Shown here piece after piece: positions 9,826 to 20,240 of a stretch of DNA of 64,000 bases (positions within the stretch are counted from its first letter, which is position 1; each line of letters starts with the position of its first letter). A program made the translations under genes and the position numbers. Origin of the DNA: Symbiodinium natans (taxonomy: Eukaryota; Sar; Dinophyceae; Suessiales; Symbiodiniaceae); contig CAJNDS010000320.1 of NCBI GenBank assembly GCA_905221605.1, positions 1-64,000 on the forward strand. Direction: 5' to 3'. The notes under the pieces are model-generated. The model did no database searches and was not told the origin of the DNA. It was given only the letters and a program-made list of their open reading frames with translations.

Positions 9826-10200
9826 CTACAGTGTGCAGTTCGAACTGCTCTCGCCCCAACCCTGCCTCAGCCACTTCTCGATGCTGTGTATCGGGGGCTC
9901 CACATAGGTGGAAAAGATTGTCTGAGGCATGTTGGGCTCCAGAACCCGCTTCAGAAACTCGATGAGGTGATACTTCTTCGGGAGCCCCTCCAGACACTCG
10001 AAGAGGCCCTTGGCATTCCGCATCAAGTCTTCCAAGTCTTTCAGTAGCTGGTCGAGGGAAGAGTTGGAGAAAGACCTCTGCTCCAACTTCCTCAAATCCG
10101 TCACCTTCTGGAATCTTAGCTGCACGTCCTCCTCCAGCATCGCTGGCAGCCTTGCAGAGCGCAGCTGCTCAAGCAGTCTGATCCGCATGCACACAGCTCC
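9826..10200 (-). CDS. helical exon, paralogue of the 4030-4656 helical domain
   Basis: The core reads LDQLLKDLEDLMRNAKGLFE followed by CLEGLPKKYHLIEFLKRVLE, matching the helical region of the 4030-4656 exon in length and motif order (NCLESLPEPIHFQQLVHLAL). The position upstream of a cysteine module is also the same, so the whole order of domains has been duplicated along the cluster. Confidence 0.5.
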   Translation of the reverse strand, partial: GAVCMRIRLLEQLRSARLPAMLEEDVQLRFQKVTDLRKLEQRSFSNSSLDQLLKDLEDLMRNAKGLFECLEGLPKKYHLIEFLKRVLEPNMPQTIFSTYVEPPIHSIEKWLRQGWGESSSNCTL

Positions 10201-10451
10201 TGCAACCCTGCCTGAGCGGAGGCTTCTTCCAGGAGACAATGACCTGCTAACACCGTTGCTGCGCACTCGCCATGCTTTGCCTGTGCTTTGTCATTCCCTG
10301 CCTGAGGCACCTCTGCACGTTTCGCATGGCCCTGGTCCGCCATCGCCCGTGTCAGACTTGCCTCAGCCAAAGAGGACGGTGGGGGCTCTCATGTTATCCC
10401 TGCACCGTGCTCTGACATGAAAGACAGACAGAGACCCCAAATTGATTCTCA

Positions 10452-11090
10452 TCATTTGATGGCAAGAGGGGCTTCTAGGGCTTGCTCCGTCAGCGGTTCG
10501 CCGAAGGCATCTTGGAAGCTCGGGGCGACTTCTTGGCCTTCAGGGCCTGTACCTCGCGGCCACAGCTGCGCTGCTGCGTCCTTCAAGGCCTGCAAGGTGC
10601 CCTGAAAGCGAATGGGCTGCAGGAAGCCGTAGGCGTCCCAGACCATGGCGCAAAGCCCGGGGCCGGGCTGGCAATGGCCGCCCGGCGTACCCGGCATGCG
10701 CAGGTCGCTCCAAGGGCTGGTAACCCACGGGCTGCGCCACGGGCTGCGCCACGGGCTGCGCCACGGCGCCGCATTCTGTGGCTTCTGTGGCTTCTGGAGC
10801 AGCCCGGCTTTTGCGTAGTCATCGCAGTCTCCCCAACTCTTTCCGGCAAACTCCTGGAAGTTCCCCGCCCCAAAGACGTCCATGACAATTCTCGTCTCGG
10901 GCACGCTTTCATGTCTGCTTACATCCAGGAAAGCCCGAATGGCCATGCAGCAGAACTCCTCGCCTAGCTCGTCGCTGTCAGGTGGTGCATTGATGATGGA
11001 GACAATGATGCTTCCAATCACTGCAATGGCCCCAAAGATGATGCCCACGGCTGTGCCAATGGGCCCTGCAGGAAGGACACTTCGCGGACA
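10452..11090 (-). CDS. exon: transmembrane segment plus YGFxQP domain
   Basis: Begins with a hydrophobic segment (GIIFGAIAVIGSIIVSIINA), then a Cys-containing helical part (EEFCCMAIRAFLDVS). A low-complexity (PWRS)n stretch follows, encoded by GGGCTGCGCCAC-type 12-bp repeats at about 10728-10765. It ends in the YGFxQP domain (CAMVWDAYGFLQPIRFQG), the counterpart of the domain at 4938-5780. The hydrophobic segment may be a membrane span or the core of a GLCGLIP-like domain. The stop after LEAPLAIK may be the end of a transcript or lie in an intron. Confidence 0.5.
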   Translation of the reverse strand, partial: CPRSVLPAGPIGTAVGIIFGAIAVIGSIIVSIINAPPDSDELGEEFCCMAIRAFLDVSRHESVPETRIVMDVFGAGNFQEFAGKSWGDCDDYAKAGLLQKPQKPQNAAPWRSPWRSPWRSPWVTSPWSDLRMPGTPGGHCQPGPGLCAMVWDAYGFLQPIRFQGTLQALKDAAAQLWPRGTGPEGQEVAPSFQDAFGEPLTEQALEAPLAIK

Positions 11091-11339
11091 TGTAACCAAC
11101 GCTACAAGACATTAGTATCATCATCTGCGTGAAATTCGATGTTTCTCCTTTTTCCCTATCGTTTCTTGCTTGTGGCAGCAATTCAGAATAGAATTGGGCT
11201 AGCCGCGTTTCATCTATGCGTCTCTTTCTGCAACGCATTTTCAAGGACTAAGGCGGTACAATACCCTGGACGTTAAAGACAAGAGCCATCTCAGGAGTTT
11301 GAGGGAAACTCTTTGGGGCATAACAAGGCACGAGCCTAT

Positions 11340-11600
11340 ATTTCTTGACATTTGCAAACCAAGTGGGACTGACGTTTGGCCCTCAGATGTTTGCCTGCAA
11401 GAATGGTGCATGCAGCCACGGCTGTGCCGAAGTATGTCACTGCTATAGTGGCAATCCCAACGGCTGCGCTGACGACACCGCCGATGACGTTGATCATGTT
11501 GAAGATGGCCATCCCCACCTCTCCGTTTCTAAAGCACTGAACCATCGAGTGGAAGTCGCTGACTGCCCCGATGATGCCTGAGAGAGAGGCATCGCAGGCG
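11340..11600 (-). CDS. hydrophobic exon
   Basis: Encodes CDASLSGIIGAVSDFHSMVQ, then CFRNGEVGMAIFNMINVIGG and a long hydrophobic run (VVSAAVGIATIAVTYFGTAV). It has the glycine/alanine-rich character of the hydrophobic part of the GLCGLIP domains. Probably one exon between 10452-11090 and 11640-11937. Confidence 0.45.
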
Positions 11601-11639
11601 AATTTACCCTGAATTTACCCTGTATCAGAGCCCACTCTC

Positions 11640-11937
11640 ACATCAGCAGCCCTTAGAGGCCCTCTCAGGCAACGGCTCAGGGGGAAGAGCGCGACCTGGG
11701 CAACCTTGGCAAACTTCGACATCTTGCCAAGATTCTCCGCAAGCTCCTTGGTTGCGGTTTCCGACGTGTCGAGCCAGCTGCGCACCTTGCCCATGAACTT
11801 GGCCGCCCCGGATTTCACCGAGGCGCCCGCTCTTTCCAAGGCAGGCCCGGCGCCTTTGGAGAAGGCCTTGAACCCGTCGACCCCTGCATCCCACAATTCA
11901 TTGGCCCAAACGTCCAGGGCCAGTGTCTCGTAGTCGT
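11640..11937 (-). CDS. downstream part of the PAN/cysteine-module exon, out of frame
   Basis: Reads DVWANELWDAGVDGFKAFSK, then helices (RSWLDTSETATKELAENLGK). It directly continues the large exon at 11938-13515, but in another frame, because of the 14-bp tandem duplication at the junction. If that duplication is real, the protein ends early in the other frame at 11815. Confidence 0.55.
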
Positions 11938-11951
11938 TGTCTCGTAGTCGT
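11924..11951. repeat. 14-bp tandem duplication causing a frameshift
   Basis: TGTCTCGTAGTCGT occurs twice in direct succession (11924-11937 and 11938-11951). Fourteen is not a multiple of three. The coding frame upstream (LNDYET) continues sensibly downstream only if one copy is skipped. Confidence 0.85.
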
Positions 11952-13515
11952 TCAGGTCTTGCATTACCTTCTCGCCGAACCTCTCCAGAGGTGCAAGAAG
12001 CTTCGTGTTCCTTATTCCGCTGCCGATCTTGTAAACAAGCCGAACCGGCCCAGCCATCAGAAACTTCGGCCCGAACGCACTCCGCCCCGCGATGGGGTAC
12101 CAGGCCGTTGCCCTTGCAGCGTCCACGGCGCTCTCCAAGACAGGCGCAACATCCAAAAAAGTCTGAATGAACGCAGAGCCCATCATCCACTTCTCGAAGT
12201 TGCACATCGCTTGCGCCTTGCCCTCGCAGGCCACGCTTTTGGTCATGTAGTTCTGTAGACCTGCCAACTTCACGACAGCATCCGCGAGGTCCAAGTCCCG
12301 TCTTCCAGTCCTCGCCTCAACTTCTTGTAACCAGGAGGAGCCCTCCGGCGAGCAGGTCAACGAACAGCGCCGGGTCATCTGGTCGTACTGCAGCGAGAGG
12401 CACGCCACACTCTGTCGGCAAAGCTCCTGGCACCATCGCAATGAGGAGACGTCTGTGTACTCCTCCTGGAACTGGTCCTGGTAGTTGACTTGTTTCTGGC
12501 TATCACACACCTTCTGGGTGAGTGCTTGTACCGGCAAAGCAGAACCCAAGTTTGACTGGTTCAGTGAGTCCAGGTTGTACAAAAACTCGTCGAGAGACTG
12601 GTGGATCGCGTTCTGAATGGGCGCAGAGCGCACTGCTAGCGGTCGGCATCTGATCTTCAAATCCAGGGTCCAGCCTTCGCCTTTCTTGTCCAGGCGTCTT
12701 GCGCAAACTCGGCTTCCCAAGCCCTGTGCTTCCGAGGTTACGTGGAACATGAGTGTGTCCAGGTCATCATCACCAAGGCGTGCCCCGTAGTCCCCAGACA
12801 AAGCTGAACACTGCACTGGTGTGCGCATGTTTACACAGGCCTGCCCCCAGCCGCTTTTCCCGAGGACCACTGTGATGCTGTCTGGGTGCGTGGTGCATGC
12901 GATTTCCAGATCCCAGGCCCAACCGACAAAAGGGTTCATCGGGGCTGCTGCATCCGTGCGTTCAGCGCACACCTTTACAGCATCTGTGACCGAGACGGCG
13001 AAGCTCTCCGGACGCTTGTTGCCTGAGAGCCGCTGTCCCCTTGCCCCAGCATCCCTGGAGCATGTGACTGCCTGGTCCAAGTCCACACACTTCTTGGAGA
13101 TGTCCAGGCCGGGTGAGCCAATGTTCACCGGCACGACGCCTTTGACAGCCAAGACGTAGCAGACGGAGCCTGCCTCACCCACGAAGTGCTCAATGCCCCC
13201 CGACCGGGTCCACAGCTGGCATTGCTTGCTGAGGTAGCTATACTGGATGCCTTGGCACCCCCCCTCCTGCGTGCAAAGATCCATGCATGCCTTGGGAAAG
13301 CCCACATTCTCGTGCACTACGAAGTGGTTGCTGCTGTCATCATCGTAGTCCTTACCTCGGCAGGCAGTGTGATCACCTGCCTTGGACCACACGGAACCAT
13401 CGGGAGGAATGCCGAAATCCAGCTTGACGGCCTCGGGCGCATAGGTCATGCCGCAGCCTTCCACGTCCTCTTGGAGCACATGAAAGAACTGGTACATGTC
13501 GACACAAGATGACAA
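11938..13515 (-). CDS. large exon: two PAN/apple domains and two four-cysteine modules
   Basis: Residues about 52-120 form a PAN/apple-like domain (CRGKDYDD, GFPKACMDLCTQEGGCQGIQ, YLSKQCQLW). Two four-cysteine modules follow, with cysteines at 143/152/183/207 and 227/236/271/290, both with the VCAxRxD...GWxxDLxIxC signature. A second PAN-like domain spans about 336-388 (LRWCQELCRQSVACLSLQYD). The rest is helical. PAN domains bind proteins or carbohydrates in extracellular proteins of many protists, so this supports a secreted or surface-exposed product. No ATG start is required here; it is probably an internal exon. Confidence 0.65.
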
Positions 13516-13544
13516 GTGGTTGGCAACTGAAGCACATCACATCT

Positions 13545-13827
13545 TAGCAGGGCGCAGTCCCCCCAACTTGTGTGTCATTGAGCAGGTGTTTTCCGTTCGT
13601 TGGTGGATCGCAGCTTGACTCATCGGCGGCCTTGACCACCCCAAGATTGGCCGCGCATGTTCGGTTCCGCTGCTGTGGGGTTAGCGTTCGCGTAAGATTG
13701 GCATGACCCAGCGCAAGGATGACGTGGCTGACCAAGGTTGCAAAATACATGGATGCTGAGTCGAAACAGACTGTCCGGGAGTGGGATAGATGTGTGATCG
13801 TGGAAGCTGGCAGTTTGGAGGCTCGGG
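13545..13827. other. possible short exon, otherwise intronic
   Basis: On the minus strand about 13560-13700 reads CAANLGVVKAADESSCDPPT, which could be a small cysteine-containing exon. No paralogue or clear splice site was found to confirm it. Confidence 0.3.
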
Positions 13828-14610
13828 GTAGCTGCGCTCAATCCGATGTCTCGGCTACCACATGCTTCAATCTAACTGCATCTCTGCAGACGTAACTTTC
13901 ACACGGCGTAGCTTCATTTCTGTAGCTGTTTGTTTGCGGTAGCCGAGGTGGCCGCGCCAGCGCAGCGCAAGCCAGCCATCATCCTGAAAGGTACCAAGCC
14001 GTGAACCTCCACGCGCCTGTGGACTCTCCGACTTGTCGTGTGGGTTGAGATCACTTTTCATGATTCGTCTCCCGCTTGTGAAGACCCACGAGCGCCGTGC
14101 TCCACCACAGGAGAGGGCTCAAATCATAATTTTCATTGACCCTCCAAAGCTCGGTTTCCTTTCCAGACCGCAGGGGCATTCCAGACCACAGGGTCTTAAG
14201 GGGGCATGTTGGATAGTCACAGAAAACGCGAATCGTCTCGTCTCTTTCATTCGGGGCCCCCAAGAGCGCCCGAAAGAGCAGAACCAATCTTTGGAGGCAT
14301 CTTTTTCGGGGATCTGGGGCCTTATCCGTGTCGGGCGCAGCTCTGCCCGCCAGAACCTGATTGAAGCCTCATTGTGAAGGCAATTCGGTAAGTCGGCTCC
14401 AAAGCGCAGCCCTCTCAAGACTCTCAAGCCCATAAGCACAGCGCAGTCCTCGCAAAACACGGTGTCGAGGAGCAGTTTCCTGATTACGGCGGCCTTCACA
14501 CTCAAATCCCGAGTCGCCACTTCTCTTGTGTTGGAAGTCGTGGCATTGCCTTGCAACAGCACGGCAGCAGCAACCCTCTCGACAGCCGCCACATTCTTGG
14601 AGTACTGCTC
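13828..14610. repeat. 783-bp tandem duplication, copy 1
   Basis: The next 783 bp (14611-15393) repeat this sequence in the same orientation without differences that I could see. Corresponding positions are offset by exactly 783, and the junction falls inside the exon at 15160-15490, so the copy carries a truncated exon. Confidence 0.95.
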
Positions 14611-15393
14611 GTAGCTGCGCTCAATCCGATGTCTCGGCTACCACATGCTTCAATCTAACTGCATCTCTGCAGACGTAACTTTCACACGGCGTAGCTTCAT
14701 TTCTGTAGCTGTTTGTTTGCGGTAGCCGAGGTGGCCGCGCCAGCGCAGCGCAAGCCAGCCATCATCCTGAAAGGTACCAAGCCGTGAACCTCCACGCGCC
14801 TGTGGACTCTCCGACTTGTCGTGTGGGTTGAGATCACTTTTCATGATTCGTCTCCCGCTTGTGAAGACCCACGAGCGCCGTGCTCCACCACAGGAGAGGG
14901 CTCAAATCATAATTTTCATTGACCCTCCAAAGCTCGGTTTCCTTTCCAGACCGCAGGGGCATTCCAGACCACAGGGTCTTAAGGGGGCATGTTGGATAGT
15001 CACAGAAAACGCGAATCGTCTCGTCTCTTTCATTCGGGGCCCCCAAGAGCGCCCGAAAGAGCAGAACCAATCTTTGGAGGCATCTTTTTCGGGGATCTGG
15101 GGCCTTATCCGTGTCGGGCGCAGCTCTGCCCGCCAGAACCTGATTGAAGCCTCATTGTGAAGGCAATTCGGTAAGTCGGCTCCAAAGCGCAGCCCTCTCA
15201 AGACTCTCAAGCCCATAAGCACAGCGCAGTCCTCGCAAAACACGGTGTCGAGGAGCAGTTTCCTGATTACGGCGGCCTTCACACTCAAATCCCGAGTCGC
15301 CACTTCTCTTGTGTTGGAAGTCGTGGCATTGCCTTGCAACAGCACGGCAGCAGCAACCCTCTCGACAGCCGCCACATTCTTGGAGTACTGCTC
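14611..15393. repeat. 783-bp tandem duplication, copy 2
   Basis: Second unit of the direct duplication. Its right part contains the 3' part of the exon at 15160-15490. A possible further minus-strand exon (14650-14844, motif RLGTFQDDGWLALRWRG) is present in both copies. Confidence 0.95.
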
Positions 15394-15490
15394 GTCGGAA
15401 GCGAACAGTGTTTCCACGGGCATGTGTACAGCATTTTGGGCGCTGCTGAGGAAGGATATGAAGGCAATGACGTCTTCAAGCGCAACCTTT
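15160..15490 (-). CDS. helical exon (duplicated)
   Basis: Reads ALEDVIAFISFLSSAQNAVH, then EQYSKNVAAVERVAAAVLLQ and VIRKLLLDTVFCEDCAVLMG. No known domain. The part after EQYSKN is repeated in the upstream copy at 14377-14610, where it would be an orphan exon or give an alternative transcript. Confidence 0.5.
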
Positions 15491-15559
15491 CAGACTTCCC
15501 CATGTCTCATGCAAGTTGCAAATACTGTACACGGGATGTCATGTCTCAAACAGAAACCA

Positions 15560-16032
15560 CTTCAGCAATTGGCGCGCTAAGTCCCCCACTGCCTTGCTGT
15601 CACCACCAATCGTCACCGTGACAGATGCAGGCACTCCTTCCAAGAAGACAGCCAGCAAAGAGTGCAAGTTGTAGAGCTGTCCCAGCGCTTCAGGGATTTT
15701 GGTATCAATCTCGCCATACAGGAAGCGTGTGATATGGTGCGCCCTCAAGATGAATGTGGTGGTGAAGTCAGCCACCTTCTGGACATCAAGACCTTCAACA
15801 AAGTCGTGCCACAAAGTAGTGTCATGATAGGTCGTCAGGACTCGCTGATAGAGCCACCTCTTTTCCGTCGGGTTTGCCAGCATCTGCTCCCTCAGCTTGT
15901 TGGACAGCTCAAAACGATTTTCGCTGGCCACATTCTCGCTGATGAAGCAGTCCGTCAAGATGGAATAGCGGTCGTCGTCATAAGCATCTTCTGCAAACTC
16001 CTTCCAGGGCGTGGCGTGAGACCCATCTGCAA
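15560..16032 (-). CDS. helical exon, about 155 residues
   Basis: An acceptor-like CCTTGCAG precedes the frame DGSHATPWKEFAEDAYDDDR. Conserved-looking helices follow (RFELSNKLREQMLANPTEKR, TFILRAHHITRFLYGEIDTK) and it ends near QLLKWFLF. Function is not recognised. It belongs by position and strand to the long modular series. Confidence 0.5.
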
Positions 16033-16117
16033 GGGGAAGGGGGGGGATAGAACAATGTTTACGGCGACGGTCTTAAGCCTAGGAATAGATAGCTAGAGTC
16101 ATCAACGTGACTAAGAA

Positions 16118-16230
16118 ACAAGCAGGAGGGAGGGAGAGAGAGAGAGAGAGAGACAGAAAGAGAGGAGAGAGAGAGAGAGAGAGCGAGAAAGAGAGAGAGA
16201 GAGAGGGAGAGAAGGAGAACGCAAGCAAAG
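16118..16230. repeat. (GA)n microsatellite
   Basis: Purine-rich GAGAGA tract with a few interruptions, located between two exons. Confidence 0.95.
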
Positions 16231-16254
16231 GGTAGGGGGTACGAAAGAAAAGCG

Positions 16255-16395
16255 AACGCAGGCTTGGAATCCTTGTAAAGTGTCCCAGCAAGCACCAAGG
16301 CAAACTGTCTCAAGTACATCTTCAGGTAGCCGGGCAGCTGCCTATAATGTTCCGTGTAAAAGTCGAAGCGCCGGAGGTTCTCGCATGTTCCGGGC
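16255..16395 (-). CDS. short exon
   Basis: Reads NLRRFDFYTEHYRQLPGYLK, then MYLRQFALVLAGTLYKDSKP, and runs into the (GA)n tract. The charged/aromatic composition fits coding sequence; no domain is recognised. Confidence 0.4.
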
Positions 16396-16544
16396 GAGCG
16401 CAGCGGCGGCAAGCCAGCAACGTGCTTGGCCTGCAGACGACAAAACCAAACTCAGACTGCCGTGCGGCAGTAAAAAGCAGGGGCCAGAAGCACCCTAAGT
16501 TCAAAGGAAGTGTGTTTTCCATGCTTAGAACCTAGCCATGAACC

Positions 16545-16735
16545 TCCAAATAGGCTGGATGGGCGGCCTGCTCACAGCCGGAGTGCCGGAAGTTGTCGGC
16601 AAGTTCTCTGCCCCACTTGGTCTCGTGAGTACCCCCGGCCCCGAACTCCACAGCCATGGCTGCCTGGGTCAAGAGGCCGATCTCGGCCGTGATCCTTGAC
16701 AGGATCTCGTCCTCGAACTTGGAGGCTGCGCCTCA
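16545..16735 (-). CDS. short exon
   Basis: Reads KFEDEILSRITAEIGLLTQA, then AAMAVEFGAGGTHETKWGRE, and stops after the motif PAYLEVHG. The frame has no ATG where one would be needed, so it is an internal exon. Function unknown. Confidence 0.45.
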
Positions 16736-16794
16736 GAGCACTGTGGGCACGTCCACGTTTTGCAAGGTTTAGGGAGACGCCAATCGCACAGGAA

Positions 16795-17165
16795 TCAACT
16801 TTCGCAACACTTTGGACTGAGCCCCCCACATCTCAAGCCAATGTAGCCGTCCAGGACTGTCATGAAGTTGTGAATCGCTGAGGAGGTGAGTTGTGAGTCT
16901 TGGCTTGCCAGCAGCGTTTGTAGCAGCTGATCTTTCTTGGCTTGCTCCATGCCTTGCCCAAAGGCAAGCTTCGCAAACGGATCGTTCGCACTCCGCAGTG
17001 CAACCTTCTGCCTGACCACCTCGGCCTTGGCACTCTTGATGCAGGTGGCAAAGTACTTGCCATCCGCGGGCTTCACGTCGCACTGCACCATGTCCAGCTT
17101 TCGGACCGAATCGGTGTATTGAAGGCCCTCGCCCTCTGTCAGACCACCTGAGCCGGCCCCAAGAC
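16795..17165 (-). CDS. exon, Cys- and Lys-containing helical region
   Basis: Encodes YTDSVRKLDMVQCDVKPADG, then KYFATCIKSAKAEVVRQKVA and helices to MTVLDGYIGLRCGG. The upstream side becomes a (CA)n-derived frame and is intronic. No domain is recognised. Confidence 0.5.
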
Positions 17166-17174
17166 ACTCCGCAC

Positions 17175-17370
17175 AAACACACACACACACACACACATGC
17201 GTAAGTATGTATGTATGTGTGTAGGTGTAGGTGTAGGTGTCGGTGTCGGTGTCGGTGTCGGTGTGTAGGTGTAGGTGTATGTGTATGCGTATGTGTATGT
17301 GACCTGTGTATGTGATCTATGTATGTATGTATGTCGGTACGTATGTGCGTGTACGTCTGTGTATGTACAC

Positions 17371-17403
<33 letters not shown>

Positions 17404-17500
17404 CGAATGCGTATGTGTATGCGTGTATGTGTATGTGTATGTATATGTGCATGTGTGTACGCACACACACACACACACACACACACGGTGTGAGATCACA
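17175..17500. repeat. (TG/TATG)n and (CA)n microsatellite
   Basis: Complex TG/TATG/TCGG dinucleotide-rich repeat with (CA)n blocks at both ends (about 17178-17200 and 17462-17486). The ends are inverted relative to the middle, so the tract could form a long hairpin. Confidence 0.95.
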
Positions 17501-17516
17501 AGCTCAAAGCAGCTGT

Positions 17517-17690
17517 CTGACCTTCTCCCACACAAGCCCTTCGACGAAGACTCTCGTACATGGCCAGCTGATCTTTCCAACAGGGCGGATTTGCTTATTG
17601 TTGGTGCTGGCATAAGAGTCATGCGCCCATGACTCCACTTCGTTCCCGAATTTCGTTCGCTTCAGGACTGAGGCGCGCTGCTCCTTACTT
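17517..17690 (-). CDS. short exon
   Basis: Minus-strand frame without ATG: EQRASVLKRTKFGNEVESWA, then HDSYASTNNKQIRPVGKISW, ending QLL before a stop. The codon and amino acid composition fit its neighbours. It is placed in the modular series by strand and spacing. Confidence 0.45.
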
Positions 17691-17864
17691 GTTGATTTCT
17701 TGGAAACCTTCGCCCTGTGTCGGCAACATGCTCACATGGTGGTCAGGTGACGTAACTTGTTCAAACACTCCTTTTATTCGAAAGAAGGAAAAAACACATG
17801 TGTGTTGCCTTCTCATTCCTGCAGCATGTCCAGCCCATCTCCCTACATCCCTCTCTGCTGCGCG

Positions 17865-18500
17865 ACTTGCTCTCACACTGTGCTTTGCCGGGCCACAGCA
17901 TGCATCCAACCTCTCGCAGGCCGCGTAAGCCTCGAAAGCCTCCTTCGTATCGATGATCGTGCCTTGCCCAGGCACCACCAGATATCCTGCGGGGCAGATG
18001 CTCTGTATCGGTCGCAAGCCTCCATCATGGGCGTAGAGGGAAAAGTCAGTCGCATACTCTGTGACCTCATCCGCATCATCCGTGAGGGTGAAGTAATGCG
18101 CCTCGTAGAAATCATGGTGCTGACTTATCTGCCGAATTCTTGGCACGTACCTCGTTTTGCCATTGACGCCCTTAATCACAGCAGAATCGCAGCCCGAACT
18201 CAGCGCTACTTTTGTGAGCTCGTAGTGCAGCTCATCCTTGGCGTAAGTGACGCCGCAGGCCCATCTCATGTCTCTTGCGGTCCAGGTCCTACCGAAGACC
18301 GACTTCGTCTCAAGGGAACATTGCATCTCCTTACCATCCCAAGTGTTGATCAGGGTCAGCTCCGCTGTGCAGGTTGGCTGCTCGCCGGACCAAAGAGGTG
18401 AGCCTTGGGCGTTGAAGAGCTGAAGGCCACCGACGTCCTCCGAGAAGTCATTCGGCAGCTCAGGGCAGCCTATCGTGTGAGCGAGACTGGATTTCTGGAC
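17865..18500 (-). CDS. cysteine-containing exon, about 210 residues
   Basis: Encodes a region with about eight cysteines (HTIGCPELPNDF, MQCSLETKSVFGRTWTARDM, MRWACGVTYAKDELHY, SGCDSAVIKG) and ends near ACERLDACCGPAKHS. The pattern suggests a disulfide-bonded extracellular domain. I do not recognise the family. Weakly conserved blocks (TLTDDADEVTEYATDFSLYA) suggest beta structure. Confidence 0.5.
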
Positions 18501-18717
18501 CCCCATCCCCCCCAGTTTTGCAGTTTCCTTGCTCACTCCCCAAAAACTAAGGAACACGGTCTATAGGTACACATCAAAGAAGGTACAATGGGCTTGTGCC
18601 TGGGTGGGTGCAAATCTTCGTCTCGTCCGGGTCTTCCTTGTGCCACGCAACGTCATGAGCGGCACAGAGGAGCAGTGCAGCACTGACACAACACGACACT
18701 GGGCATTGACGGCTTAG

Positions 18718-18885
18718 AGTTTAGGTTTTCGGGTTGCGTTGCACGAAGAGTCCTCATCCACAACGACCACCCTCGCGCAGCCTTCAGAGACTTGGATTGA
18801 CTCGACATGCTGTCCCACGTCTCTGTCCAAGCTGACGACGCGGAAACCATTGGGGTCAGTGGCCCGCACCATATAAACCTCATGT
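18718..18885 (-). CDS. short exon
   Basis: Reads YMVRATDPNGFRVVSLDRDV, then HVESIQVSEGCARVVVVDED and a stop soon after. The beta-strand-like pattern and composition support coding. It lies between the signal-peptide exon and the cysteine-rich exon. Confidence 0.45.
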
Positions 18886-19024
18886 GGCAAGCAACTGCGA
18901 GAAAGCCTCTATTGGCCTCGCTTACAAGAACCTATAAGGAACCTCATAAGAAGACAATAGGATCCTGTAAGCAACAGCAGAATGCCGCGGCCCAGGCCAA
19001 CCATCAAACATGAACGTCACGAAC

Positions 19025-19290
19025 AAATTTTCCTAGAGCCGAGTTGCCCAGGATGCTGGGCAGTCGACATAGTGCTCATCGCGGCACAACGCCACCCTGC
19101 AAATCTGCGCATCCAAAGTGTGCTCGACCCGCCTGCTCTCGACTGTATTGGATGTGAGAGAGCTTTGTAGCGGGTACCACAACTTTTGCAGCAGCGATTT
19201 CGAAGGGATGGCTGGCTCGGAGGGGCACACGTCTCGGGCTTGCGAGACATGTGCCAGCGTTACCAAGAGGACACACAGGTGCGGTAACAT
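19025..19290 (-). CDS. first exon with signal peptide
   Basis: ATG at 19290 opens a frame with a typical secretory signal (hydrophobic core LCVLLVTLAHVSQA, likely cleavage before RDVCPSEP). About 65 residues with four cysteines follow. A GC donor (CCTGG|GCAACT) near 19040 is a plausible splice site. It is the most upstream exon with an N-terminal signal on this strand and so the probable 5' end of the long modular gene or of the last gene in the series. Confidence 0.55.
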
Positions 19291-19419
19291 TGCGAAAAGT
19301 CATGCCTCTTTGAGACTTGAGCCAAGGCCCGCACTGGTTCGAGGAACAAGCGAGGCATCTTGATAGCTTTGTGAGAGCTGAATCTGATCAGTGTGGTCAC
19401 GCCAAAAGTTCTTTGCAGA

Positions 19420-20240
19420 CCTGCCAGAAGAGATGATTTCAACACCGTCTTTCCACTGATAAACATGGAATGTTGTACCATGATCCATGCTTCGAGCGCA
19501 TGGACATTCATGGTCTGGACAGTGCGGTATGGAGCATTTGCATGCCAAAAGATTCGCCCCAAATCCCGAAGTGACACGATCGTAACAAGAATGTCGCACA
19601 TGCCGCGTTGGGCAACAAACCCCACAACATCCCACAACCCAGCATCCCCATGAAACACAGAAATCCTCCAAGCAGTTGAAATGGCGAACGCGAACCATCC
19701 TGAACCGCTGCAGTACGCAGATTTTGACAGCCGGGCCGCAGTACTCTTTCTCTCTTGCGGAGCTCTCCGCTGAGACCTTTCGTGAGGCTGTCGGCTTTGG
19801 TGCTGCTGCTGATTGCGGACGACCTTTTCGCAGTCGATGTGCTTGTGCTGCTTGCGGACGCGGACGACCTTGATGTTGATGCTGTTGTTGAAGATGAGCT
19901 CGACGTGGATGTGGAAGATGTGTTTGCGCTCCTTGACGAAGTCGACGATGTCATGGTGCTGCCATTTGTGAATGACATGCTCGTAGATGAAGAAAAGATG
20001 TGCTTGAACTGCTTGATGCAGTCCCGATCTCGGGGTAGTACCGCTGCTCGTGAAATGACATGCTGGTATGTAATGTGCTTGTGCTGCTTGCGGACGGGGC
20101 GTGGTGACTTCGTGGCTGCCAGTGTCACAGGCCCTGGCTCCCGGCACTGGTTCATGTGCTTTGTTGACGAGCTGGTTGAGCATTCTGGGCAGGAAATTGC
20201 AGTCGGACGATCGGAATGTCAGCCGCAGCGCAGGAGGTGA
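19420..20240. other. ambiguous Ser/Asp-rich coding potential
   Basis: Three overlapping frames are open: one plus (19755-20240, acidic, starting with a hydrophobic run) and two minus (19260-20183; 19508-20155, Ser/Thr-rich). The skewed GTT/GAC-type composition keeps several frames open at once, and none shows a domain. I do not choose between them. Confidence 0.3.

Noticed and set aside
17139-17632. His/Thr-rich and Cys/Val-rich ORFs
   Set aside because: Translation of TG/CA dinucleotide repeats.
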